Assembly (NCBI RefSeq): GCF_000017505.1
Contig: NC_009675.1
Coordinates: 3,419,001 to 3,483,000 of the forward strand
Reading direction: 5' to 3'
DNA: 64,000 nt
From: Anaeromyxobacter sp. Fw109-5
Lineage (GTDB): Bacteria; Myxococcota; Myxococcia; Myxococcales; Anaeromyxobacteraceae
In this document: in pieces, positions 47,578 to 54,388 of the stretch
Layout of the letters: each line of letters starts with the position of its first letter
How positions within the stretch are numbered: the stretch's first letter is position 1
Notes under the pieces: model-generated
What the model saw: the letters and a program-made list of their open reading frames with translations, nothing else
Told to the model about the DNA's origin: nothing
Databases searched by the model: none
Position numbers and translations under genes: made by a program

Positions 47578-48942
47578 GTGCGGGTCTCCGTCGCCCTCCT
47601 CCTGACCGTGCTGGCCTTGGCCTTGGGCGCGTGCAACGGCGACGGGGGCTCGCCCGCGCCGCCGACGGACGGCGGGTCGGACGGTGGAGGCGGCGGGACT
47701 GGGGGCGGTGGCGGGTCCGGCGACGGAGGGGGTACCGGCGGGTCGGGCGGGGACGGGAGCGGTGGCGTGGTCCCGCCGGGCGGCGGCGGGGGCGGCGGCG
47801 GTGGGGTGGATGGCGCGTATCCGCAGAGCGCGACGGTGGCGGTGGAGCGCCTCGACGCGAGCGGCGAGTGCGACGCCCTCCTCCCCACCGCCGCGCCCTC
47901 CCCCGTGACGGTCCGCGTGGCCCCGCCGGCCGGCGCGGCCTGCGCGTTCGCGATCGCGGACGGCACCGGCGCGGTGGCCGTCGCGTTCCGCGGTGGCGGC
48001 GGCGTGACCGGCTGGCGCGCGTACGGGCCCGACGGGGCACTCCGCGAGGCGTTCGCGGCGTCCGAGCTCGTCCCGGAGCCGCGCGGCTTCCAGGGCCTGC
48101 GCGTGAGCCCCGGCCCGACCGAGTCGCAGCCGCTCGTCGAGCACGTGGCGATCGATCCGCAGGGCGCGGTCGCGAGCGCGGCGACCGTCTCGGAGGATCC
48201 CGCCTCGACGACGGGCTTCCGCTGGAGCTTCGCGCAGGACCCGCTCGGCGGCTCCGTGGTCGTCTTCCGGGGGGTGAACGTCTACGGCAACCACTGGCAC
48301 GGGCTGCGCGCCCACCGCTTCGACCCGGCCGGCGCCGCGCGCTGGCCGGAGCCGAAGACGGTGGAGTACGGGAGCGACGCCGCGGAGCCGCTCTTCCACG
48401 TGGTGGGCGTCTCGACCCGCGGCGAGGCGCTGCTCCTGTACCAGGACTCCGCCTTCCTGGTGGTGAAGTGGATCGACGCGAGCGGATCGACCTCGCTCGA
48501 AAGCGACTGGACGGAGCGGTACGACGGCGTGCTCGGCTCGCCGGCGCTGCGCTTCGACCTCGCGCTGAAGCCCCTCCTCGACGGCGGCCTCGCGCTCCGG
48601 GTGGACGGCCGCTGGCGGCGCGCGTACGAGCACCGCGCGGCGAAGAGCGGCGCGCTTCCCGCCTGGCTCGCCGCGCGCACCGCATGGACCTATCAGTTCA
48701 CGCGCGGCAACGCGGGCTACGCGGCGTTCCAGCCGCCCGGCGAGTCGTCACCGGACTGCACCCAGCGGATCGACCTCGTCTCGCCCTCGGGCCGCCTCTG
48801 TGGCCGGGTCACCCTGCGCGAGGGCGCCACCGGCTGCACCACCGGCGCGCTGGACCAGGGGTGGGACGGCACCGTCGTGCAGCAGTCCGGGCAGGACGCT
48901 TGCGCGTACCGGTGGTGGCCGCGGCTGCTCGCGGGCGGGTGA
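47578..48942 (+). CDS. Lipoprotein of a tandem six-cysteine pair, copy 2
   Basis: Envelope lipoprotein of 454 aa, paralogous to the gene ending at 47507. The GTG start at 47578 gives a lipoprotein signal (LTVLALALGAC). It is followed by a long Gly/Ser/Asp linker of about 65 residues that the first copy lacks, then a domain aligned throughout with copy 1. The same six cysteines are kept, with near-identical C-termini (TGCTTGALDQGWDGTVVQQS). The two genes are 70 bases apart, so they probably arose by local duplication and share a transcript. Confidence 0.7.
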   Translation: MRVSVALLLTVLALALGACNGDGGSPAPPTDGGSDGGGGGTGGGGGSGDGGGTGGSGGDGSGGVVPPGGGGGGGGGVDGAYPQSATVAVERLDASGECDALLPTAAPSPVTVRVAPPAGAACAFAIADGTGAVAVAFRGGGGVTGWRAYGPDGALREAFAASELVPEPRGFQGLRVSPGPTESQPLVEHVAIDPQGAVASAATVSEDPASTTGFRWSFAQDPLGGSVVVFRGVNVYGNHWHGLRAHRFDPAGAARWPEPKTVEYGSDAAEPLFHVVGVSTRGEALLLYQDSAFLVVKWIDASGSTSLESDWTERYDGVLGSPALRFDLALKPLLDGGLALRVDGRWRRAYEHRAAKSGALPAWLAARTAWTYQFTRGNAGYAAFQPPGESSPDCTQRIDLVSPSGRLCGRVTLREGATGCTTGALDQGWDGTVVQQSGQDACAYRWWPRLLAGG

Positions 48943-49090
48943 GGATCGCCGCGTGCTCTGATGCACATGGCGGCTTGGCTCGACACGCGCCCAATCAACG
49001 TGACGCACGTACGGGATAGAACACGAGTCGTTCGGCCCCCGCCCGGACCGCGGAACCTGTCAACGTGAATGAGACAGGGTGCTGCTGAGA

Positions 49091-50094
49091 TTACTGACGC
49101 GCCTCCTCTGTGGGTGAAGCCGGCTGCGGCTTGTTGATCCAGACCTCGCACGGCACCGCGCCCGCCGACGGCGCGCCGGCGGGAAACCGCTCAGGCCGGG
49201 CGGCGAAGGCGGCCGCGAGGACCACGTCGCGCGCCTGGAGCCGGGCGGCCGCGAGGCCGTGGTGGACGTCGTGCGGCGTCACCAGCCCGAGCCCGCCGTG
49301 GCGGTGCTCGGTGTTGTACCAACCGAAGAAGTCGGCGCAGTGCGCGCGCCCGTCCTCGATGGCGCCGAAGCGTTCCGGGAAGTCGGGCCGGTACTTCATC
49401 GTCTTGAACTGCGACTCGGAGAACGGGTTGTCGTTCGAGACGTGCGGCCGCGAGTGGCTCTTCGTGACGCCCAGGTCGGCGAGCATCAGCGCCACCGGCT
49501 TCGAGGTCATCGAGGTTCCGCGGTCGGCGTGGACGGTGAGCTGGTCGCGCTGGATGCCTTGGCGTTCGCAGGTTTCGCGGATGAGCCGCTCGGCGAGCAC
49601 CGCCGTCTCCCGGTGCGCGAGCATCCAGCCGACCACGTACCGGCTGTAAACGTCGAGGATCACATACAGATAGAAGTAGGTCCACTTCTGCGGGCCGAGC
49701 AGCTCGTGATGTCCCAGCTCCAGAGCTGGTTCGGCGCGGTGGCGAGTAGCTCGGGCGCCTTGTACTTCGGGTGCCGCAGCTGGTTCCGCCGCTCGCGGAC
49801 CTCCGCGTTCTCAGCGAGGACGCGGTACATCGTGCGCTCCGAGCAGAGGTACCGGCCCTCGTCGAGCAGCGTGGCGTAGACCTGGGCAGGCGCGAGCTCC
49901 GCAAAGCGAGGCTCGTGAAGCACGTCGAGCACGGCACGGTGCTCGTCGGCGCCAAGCGCGCGGTGGTAGGTCCGCGTCCGCCGCGGCGGGCGCGGCTTGA
50001 GCGCGCGGTAGTAGGTGGCCTTCGGCAGCCCCAGCGCGGCGCACGACGCCGCGATGCCAAGCCGGGCGCCGAGATCGGTGACCGCCTGCATCAC
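49091..50094 (-). pseudogene. IS3-family transposase OrfB, broken by a one-base deletion
   Basis: Catalytic subunit of the IS. The first part (to about 49704) ends at the first DDE Asp in LWSWDITS. The second part (49091 to ~49703) holds VYSRYVVGWM, the second Asp in VHADRGTSMTS and the Glu in NPFSESQFKTMKYRPDF. Between them the frame jumps: restoring one base in ATCACG-AGCTGCTC (plus-strand near 49704) reconnects WDIT to LLGPQKWTYFYLY, the sequence expected in intact relatives. So the gene is a frameshift pseudogene, or the read has an error there. Its GTG overlaps the orfA stop. Confidence 0.85.
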
Positions 50095-50456
50095 TTCTCC
50101 TCGTCGGGCTTCGGCAGTTGGATCCCCAGCAGCTCCGAGACTTTTTTTTGGAGTTCGACGAGACCCTCCGCGCGCTCTGCGCGCCGCGTGGCCCGCGCGA
50201 CCTCGCGCTCGAGCTCGGCGACCTTCCGCTCCAGCGGGTGCGGGACCTTCGCGGCCGGTCCGCGCTTCCTGGGCGCGAGCCCGGCCAGCGCACCGCTGTC
50301 ACGGGCCCGCCGCCACTCCACGAGGTGCGACGAGTACAGGCCCTCGCGACGGAGCAGGGCGCCGATCTCGCCCGTCTTCGTGCATGCCTCGGCCTCGGCG
50401 AGGACCTTGCGCTTGTACTCGGCGGTAAACTGCCGCCTGCGCGCCTTCGCGGTCAC
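50091..50456 (-). CDS. IS3-family transposase OrfA
   Basis: DNA-binding subunit of the IS, 121 aa from the GTG at 50456, behind CAGGAG; the frame is open to 50531. It has a helix-turn-helix (RRQFTAEYKRKVLAEAEACTKTGEIGALLRREGL) and a C-terminal Arg/Glu leucine-zipper-like helix (ERKVAELEREVARATRRAERAEGL). An A8 run at 50142-50149 (minus strand) lies before the stop, where a -1 slip would pass into the OrfB frame. It appears intact, but its OrfB partner is broken. Confidence 0.85.
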   Translation of the reverse strand: MTAKARRRQFTAEYKRKVLAEAEACTKTGEIGALLRREGLYSSHLVEWRRARDSGALAGLAPRKRGPAAKVPHPLERKVAELEREVARATRRAERAEGLVELQKKVSELLGIQLPKPDEEK

Positions 50457-50497
50457 CTCGGTCTCCTGCCCAACCAACCCGATCACTGCGCTGCTGC

Positions 50498-52252
50498 TCA
50501 CCGTGAAGTCCAAGCTCGCCCTTCTACACAAAACTCCGTGGGGGTCGCTGTCTCACTCACGTTGGCAGAGAGGGCCGGGGGTCCCCTCCAGACCCTCCCA
50601 CCCAGCCGCCAGGTGAGCCCGTCCGGCGCCCGTCCGAATACGCGAAGGAACCCACCGTGGATGCACCTCAGGTGATGGAAGGCGCACAGGCCGACCTGGT
50701 TCTCAGGGTCGTCGCTGCCGCCGTGTGAGCGGAAGTCGATGTGGTGCGAGTGGGCGGCGCGGTGGCTGCACCCAGGCACCTGGCACCAGCCCTGATCCCG
50801 CTCGCGGACCTTCTTCGAACGGCTCTTCGAGCGTCTTTCCGCGCCTCTCCACGACGCGAGGAAATGGAACGCGAGGACCGCGAGGCACGTTCCGGTCGAG
50901 AGCACGCGCCCGAATCGTCCCCGGACGGCCTCGATGGCGGCCGCGAGGAGCACCGCCACGCGGCGAGGCAGCGGGACGAGGAGCTTCTGGCGCGCACGCA
51001 TCTGCCGCTCGCGCTCCCCTTCAACCTCGCGCTTCAGCGTGATGCAGGTCGCCCCGAGCGCCCGAGGGAGCCACGACGCCATGTCGGTCTCCGGCAGCCG
51101 CGCCAGGACCCGCAGCTTCTCGTACGAGACGCCCTGCCGCCGCGCCTCCTGGAGCGGGGGCGACTCCCATAGCCGCTTCTCGAGCGCGACGCGCTGCTCC
51201 ACCGCGCGCGCGGGGAGCCCCAGCCGCTCCTCGACGTACTGGCGAAAGCCGCCGTACCCCAGGAGCACGTGCATCCCGCTCCGCTTCACCGCGAGCCCGC
51301 AGAATCCGATGAGCCGATCCCACCCCACTCGCAGGCGGGCCAGCGCGCGGAGCCGCTCGTCGATCTCCTGCGCCGTCGACGCCTCGTCGAACGACACCTG
51401 CGGCGCGGCGAGCTCCGGAACCGGGGGGAGCTCCGCCCATCGATCGGTGGCGGCCCCGACCGCGGCGCGCCGCGCAGGGGGGCCGAGGCCGCACGCGCGA
51501 AACCCGGGCCCGAGGGGGCGCGTCCCGTCGGAGTCGCCGTCGGTCGAGAACTCGCCGAGGTACTCCTGCGCGAGCGCCTCCAGCTGCTCGGTCCGGGTCG
51601 AGCCGGGCAGCTGCTCGCGGGCGGCCGCGAGCGCCTCGTCGACGACGAGCCGCTCGTCCGGCGGCAGATGCGTGCGCAGCTGGACCCACTCGTCCTCGTC
51701 GTCGCCTGCCGGAGCCCGCGCGGCCCGGACCGCACCCTCCAGCTCCCGGACGGTCTGCACGCTGGCGCGCTCGACCCATAGCGCCTCGGCCTCGCCCACC
51801 GCGACCGGCAGCACCGTCTCCGCCGCACGGATCCGGACGCGCCCGGACCGCAGCGCGTCGCGGAGGAGGGGACGGGCGCGCAGCCCGGCCCCGAGCCGGG
51901 CGAGGCTCTCGGCGGAGCGCTTCCCGAGGTCGAGGACCTCGCGGGCGTAGTCGTCGAGGTGATAGCCCAGCTCCGCGAGCCGGTCCCCGTGTCTGAGCGC
52001 GTCGAGGCCCTCGCCGATCGCGAGATCCAGGGCGCCACGGGCCCGCGCAGCCCAGGCGAGGAGCTGCTCGCACGCGTCCGCCTCCGGCTCTCCGCCGCGG
52101 AACCACGTCTCGAGCTCGGCCATGGTGAGCGGCGGGAGGTCGAGCCGCGGCGCCGCGTAGCCGGCCAGCGAGGCGTCGGGCGTCACCGCATCCGTCTCGA
52201 GCGTGGGGAGCGCGGCCTCCATCGCGTGCAGGATGGCATGGCGCTCTGACAC
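50498..52252 (-). CDS. DUF222-type HNH endonuclease, C-terminus altered by IS
   Basis: Protein of 584 aa of the family with a long helical N-terminal region (DUF222-like, here ~50-400) and a C-terminal HNH nuclease domain. The metal site is in CQVPGCSHRAAHSHHIDFRSHGGSDDPENQVGLCAFHHLRCIHGG, with Cys-Cys, HH, Asn and HxxxxxH. The last ~24 residues (from LSANVSETATPTE) are encoded by the end of the IS3 element, so the native C-terminus has been replaced. The start is a GTG at 52252 with no clear ribosome-binding site; an in-frame ATG at 52222 is an alternative. Role unknown, possibly DNA modification or mobility. Confidence 0.8.
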   Translation of the reverse strand: MSERHAILHAMEAALPTLETDAVTPDASLAGYAAPRLDLPPLTMAELETWFRGGEPEADACEQLLAWAARARGALDLAIGEGLDALRHGDRLAELGYHLDDYAREVLDLGKRSAESLARLGAGLRARPLLRDALRSGRVRIRAAETVLPVAVGEAEALWVERASVQTVRELEGAVRAARAPAGDDEDEWVQLRTHLPPDERLVVDEALAAAREQLPGSTRTEQLEALAQEYLGEFSTDGDSDGTRPLGPGFRACGLGPPARRAAVGAATDRWAELPPVPELAAPQVSFDEASTAQEIDERLRALARLRVGWDRLIGFCGLAVKRSGMHVLLGYGGFRQYVEERLGLPARAVEQRVALEKRLWESPPLQEARRQGVSYEKLRVLARLPETDMASWLPRALGATCITLKREVEGERERQMRARQKLLVPLPRRVAVLLAAAIEAVRGRFGRVLSTGTCLAVLAFHFLASWRGAERRSKSRSKKVRERDQGWCQVPGCSHRAAHSHHIDFRSHGGSDDPENQVGLCAFHHLRCIHGGFLRVFGRAPDGLTWRLGGRVWRGPPALSANVSETATPTEFCVEGRAWTSR

Positions 52253-52355
52253 TGACCGTCAACGCAGGTGGCCTCGAGCCCACCGATCGCAAGCGCGCCG
52301 ATCCCGATCGGCCAGGTGGGAATCGGCGCGTCCAGACGCGCACTTCGCACGCTGA

Positions 52356-52386
52356 TCCGATCACGGCGGGCTCCGGCGTGATCGGA
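52356..52386 (-). terminator. 10-bp stem-loop downstream of the broken small gene
   Basis: TCCGATCACG (52356-52365) pairs perfectly with CGTGATCGGA (52377-52386). It lies five bases past the stop of the minus-strand pseudogene at 52391-52635. Confidence 0.5.
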
Positions 52387-52390
52387 CGTC

Positions 52391-52635
52391 CTACGTATCC
52401 GCAACCTCGAGGACCTTCACCTGCAACGCCTTGATCTTGACGATCAGCCGACGCCCACGCGCATCGGTGACCCGCACCGAGCGGTCGCCATCCTCGGAAT
52501 CGAACCACTCCAGCTGCGCACCAGCTCGTCTTCCGTGCACGCGAGCTCATCCGGTTCGCCTTCGACTGCGATACGAATGGGATACTGCGCGAGGCACCGC
52601 TTGCGAAGCGGATTGGAGCGGAGCGAAAAGCTCAT
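52391..52635 (-). pseudogene. Frameshifted small gene, about 82 codons
   Basis: The minus strand from the ATG at 52635 reads MSFSLRSNPLRKRC...CTEDELV. It then goes out of frame near 52519. From there another frame continues seamlessly: AQLEWFDSEDGDRSVRVTDARG, then RRLIVKIKALQVKVLEVADT, to a TAG at 52391. The join requires one inserted base (GAGCTGGT-GCGCAG). Both halves have ordinary codon bias and a terminator-like hairpin follows. It is either a recent pseudogene or a sequencing error. The encoded product is unrecognised. Confidence 0.6.
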
Positions 52636-52785
52636 CGACTACCACACGACGCGCTCTTCGAGGCGAGGAGCGCGCTCAGGGGCCCGGCGACACGACGTCG
52701 CGCCCCGCCGCCCCGGGAACCCTTCCCCCCGCCCGCGGCTCTCACGCGGCTGCGCACGTCGTCGTTCCGCAGCCGGAGGTAACCC

Positions 52786-53214
52786 GTGGGTCATTCTCGT
52801 CTCGTCGCGGCCGCGGTGGTCGCCGCCGCCCTCCTCCCCGGTGCCGCCCTCGCCGAGGTCCGCACCGTCGGGGCGGAGGAGGTCCAGGCGCTCTCGCTCG
52901 CCTCGAGCCGCCACAAGGTGTTGATCGTGGACAGCCGCTCTGCCGAGGAGTTCGCGCAGGCGCACCTGCCCGGCGCCATCAGCATCCCCGCGGGGTGGAT
53001 GATGGCGCACCAGGGGTCGCTGCCGAAGGACCGGGCCGCGCCCATCGTCTTCTACTGCCGCGGCGCGGGTTGAACGCTGAGCCACGAGGCCGCCCGTGCG
53101 GCGGCCGAGATGGGCTACACGAATCTGCTCGTCTACCAGGGCGGGCTGCCGGACTGGCTGAGCCGCGGGCTGCCCGTGGAGCGCGGCGGCGCGCCGGCGG
53201 CGAAGCGGGGCTGA
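52786..53214 (+). CDS. Secreted rhodanese with in-frame TGA (candidate selenoprotein)
   Basis: Predicted periplasmic rhodanese-like protein of 142 codons. The GTG at 52786 follows CGGAGGTAAC. The signal peptide is LVAAAVVAAALLPGAALA. VLIVDSRSAEEFAQAHLPGAISIP and GWMMAHQG are rhodanese features. The active-site loop reads FYCRGAG-TGA-TLSHEAA: the TGA at 53071-53073 (codon 96) stands where relatives have a second Cys, five residues after catalytic-type Cys91. The frame continues as a normal domain end (GYTNLLVYQGGLPDWLSRGLPV) to a TGA at 53212. A SECIS-like hairpin follows the internal TGA. Read-through as Sec or a nonsense mutation both fit. Confidence 0.6.
53088..53106 (+). promoter_or_regulatory. 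SECIS-like hairpin after the in-frame TGA
   Basis: GGCCGCC (53088-53094) pairs perfectly with GGCGGCC (53100-53106) across the loop CGTGC. The loop starts 22 bases after the TGA and has G as its second base, which fits the general form of bacterial SECIS elements. The GC-rich background makes chance hairpins common. Confidence 0.4.
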
Positions 53215-53228
53215 GCGCGTCCCGGCCG

Positions 53229-53261
53229 CCGCTCGTGCTTCAACGGGCTCAGCACGAGCGG
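53229..53261. repeat. REP-like palindrome, copy A (possible terminator)
   Basis: CCGCTCGTGC (53229-53238) pairs with GCACGAGCGG (53252-53261) around a centre resembling GGGCTCAGCA. Related palindromes are at 56395-56427 and 60793-60825. It lies 14 bases after the rhodanese stop, between convergent genes. Confidence 0.6.
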
Positions 53262-53334
53262 TGACCCCTCGAGCGCTCCTGGCGACACCTCAGCGCGCAC
53301 CGCGCGCTCGCGATCTCGGGGCGTCGTTCGCTAG

Positions 53335-54387
53335 CTAGCGCAGGTCTTCCATCAGCGCGTCGAGCACGCTCCGGGGCGGCCGCACGCGCGCCTCGGGCAG
53401 GGTCGTGAGCGGGGCCTCCACGAGGTTCAGGAGGTCCACGAAGCTCGGCGCCCGCGCGTCGAGGAAGAGCACGCCGGTGAGGACGTCGCCGCCGGCCTGC
53501 GCCTCCATGAGGCGGGCCATCGCCCTGGCGCGATCGCGCGGGTCGTAGCCCTCCTCGAGCTTGCGCAGCCGCAGGCTCGACCCGTCGTGCATCGTCACGT
53601 CGAGGGTCGTGCCCGGGTCGTACTCGACGGCGATCTCCTCGAACGCCGGCACGAAGCTCAGCTCGTGCAGCGGCACGTCGTGCTCCTTCATGTAGGCGTA
53701 GGACTTGGTCGAGCCCTCGTGGTCGTTGAAGGTGACGCAGGGGGACACGACGTCCAGCATCGCGGTGCCGCGGTGCGCGAGCGCGGCCTTGAGCATCGTG
53801 GAGAGCTGGCGCTTGTCGCCGGAGAACGAGCGCCCGACGAAGGTCGCGCCGAGCTGGATGGCGAGGGTGCAGAGGTCGATGGCGGGGAGATCGTTCTGCA
53901 CCCCCGTCTTGAGCTTCGCCCCGAGGTCCGCCGTCGCCGAGAACTGCCCCTTGGTGAGCCCGTACACGCCGTTGTTCTCGACCACGTAGAGGATCGGCAG
54001 GTTGCGGCGCATGAGGTGCACGAACTGGCCGATGCCGATCGAGGCGGTGTCGCCGTCGCCGGAGACCCCCAGGGCGAGGAGCTCCCGGTTCGCCAGCGCC
54101 GCGCCCGTGGCGACCGACGGCATCCTTCCGTGCAGCGCGTTGAACGCGTGCGAGCGGCTCATGAAGTAGGCGGGGCTCTTGGACGAGCAGCCGATCCCGG
54201 AGAGCTTCACGACGCGCTCGGGCAGGACGCCCATCTCGAACATCGCCTCGAGGAGGCGCTCGGAGATCGCGTTGTGGCCGCAGCCGGCGCAGAGCGTGCT
54301 CTTGCCGCCCTTGTACTCGACGACGGTCAGGCCGAGCCGGTTCGTGCGCGGGGCGGCGGGGCTGGTGGGGGTGGCGGGGGTGGCCAT
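53335..54387 (-). CDS. 2-oxoacid:ferredoxin oxidoreductase beta subunit
   Basis: Thiamine-pyrophosphate subunit of 350 aa of a pyruvate/2-oxoglutarate:ferredoxin oxidoreductase (KorB/PorB type). It carries an N-terminal CAGCGHN and SGIGCSSKSP. The TPP/Mg motif is GDGDTASIGIGQFVHLMRRN, followed by VVENNGVYGLTKGQFSAT. The C-terminus has a disordered Ala/Pro start and a helical end. Its ATG lies one base after the stop of the alpha subunit, so translation is coupled. Together they oxidise a 2-oxoacid with ferredoxin as acceptor. The 2-oxoglutarate versus pyruvate choice is not fixed by sequence. Confidence 0.9.
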   Translation of the reverse strand: MATPATPTSPAAPRTNRLGLTVVEYKGGKSTLCAGCGHNAISERLLEAMFEMGVLPERVVKLSGIGCSSKSPAYFMSRSHAFNALHGRMPSVATGAALANRELLALGVSGDGDTASIGIGQFVHLMRRNLPILYVVENNGVYGLTKGQFSATADLGAKLKTGVQNDLPAIDLCTLAIQLGATFVGRSFSGDKRQLSTMLKAALAHRGTAMLDVVSPCVTFNDHEGSTKSYAYMKEHDVPLHELSFVPAFEEIAVEYDPGTTLDVTMHDGSSLRLRKLEEGYDPRDRARAMARLMEAQAGGDVLTGVLFLDARAPSFVDLLNLVEAPLTTLPEARVRPPRSVLDALMEDLR

Positions 54388-54388
54388 G

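Larger units (their letters stand above)
49058..50567. mobile_element. IS3-family insertion sequence (about 1.5 kb, decayed)
   Basis: An element bounded by 22-bp terminal inverted repeats: 49058-49079 and 50546-50567, matching at 19 of 22 positions and with TG...CA ends as in the IS3 family. It contains orfA and a disrupted orfB on the minus strand. No target-site duplication is evident: left flank ends in CGGAACC, right flank begins GAGAGG. It sits directly against the 3' end of the HNH gene. Confidence 0.85.
52253..52785. other. Interval between HNH gene and rhodanese, mostly gene-free
   Basis: About 530 bases containing the frameshifted minus-strand gene and its hairpin. The rest carries only short Arg-rich open frames without family signs. 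CGGAGGTAAC at the right end is the rhodanese ribosome-binding site. Confidence 0.6.

Noticed and set aside
49058-50567. Composite transposon or genomic island boundary
   Set aside because: Only one IS copy is present, with no direct repeats, integrase or tRNA nearby, and flanking composition is normal.
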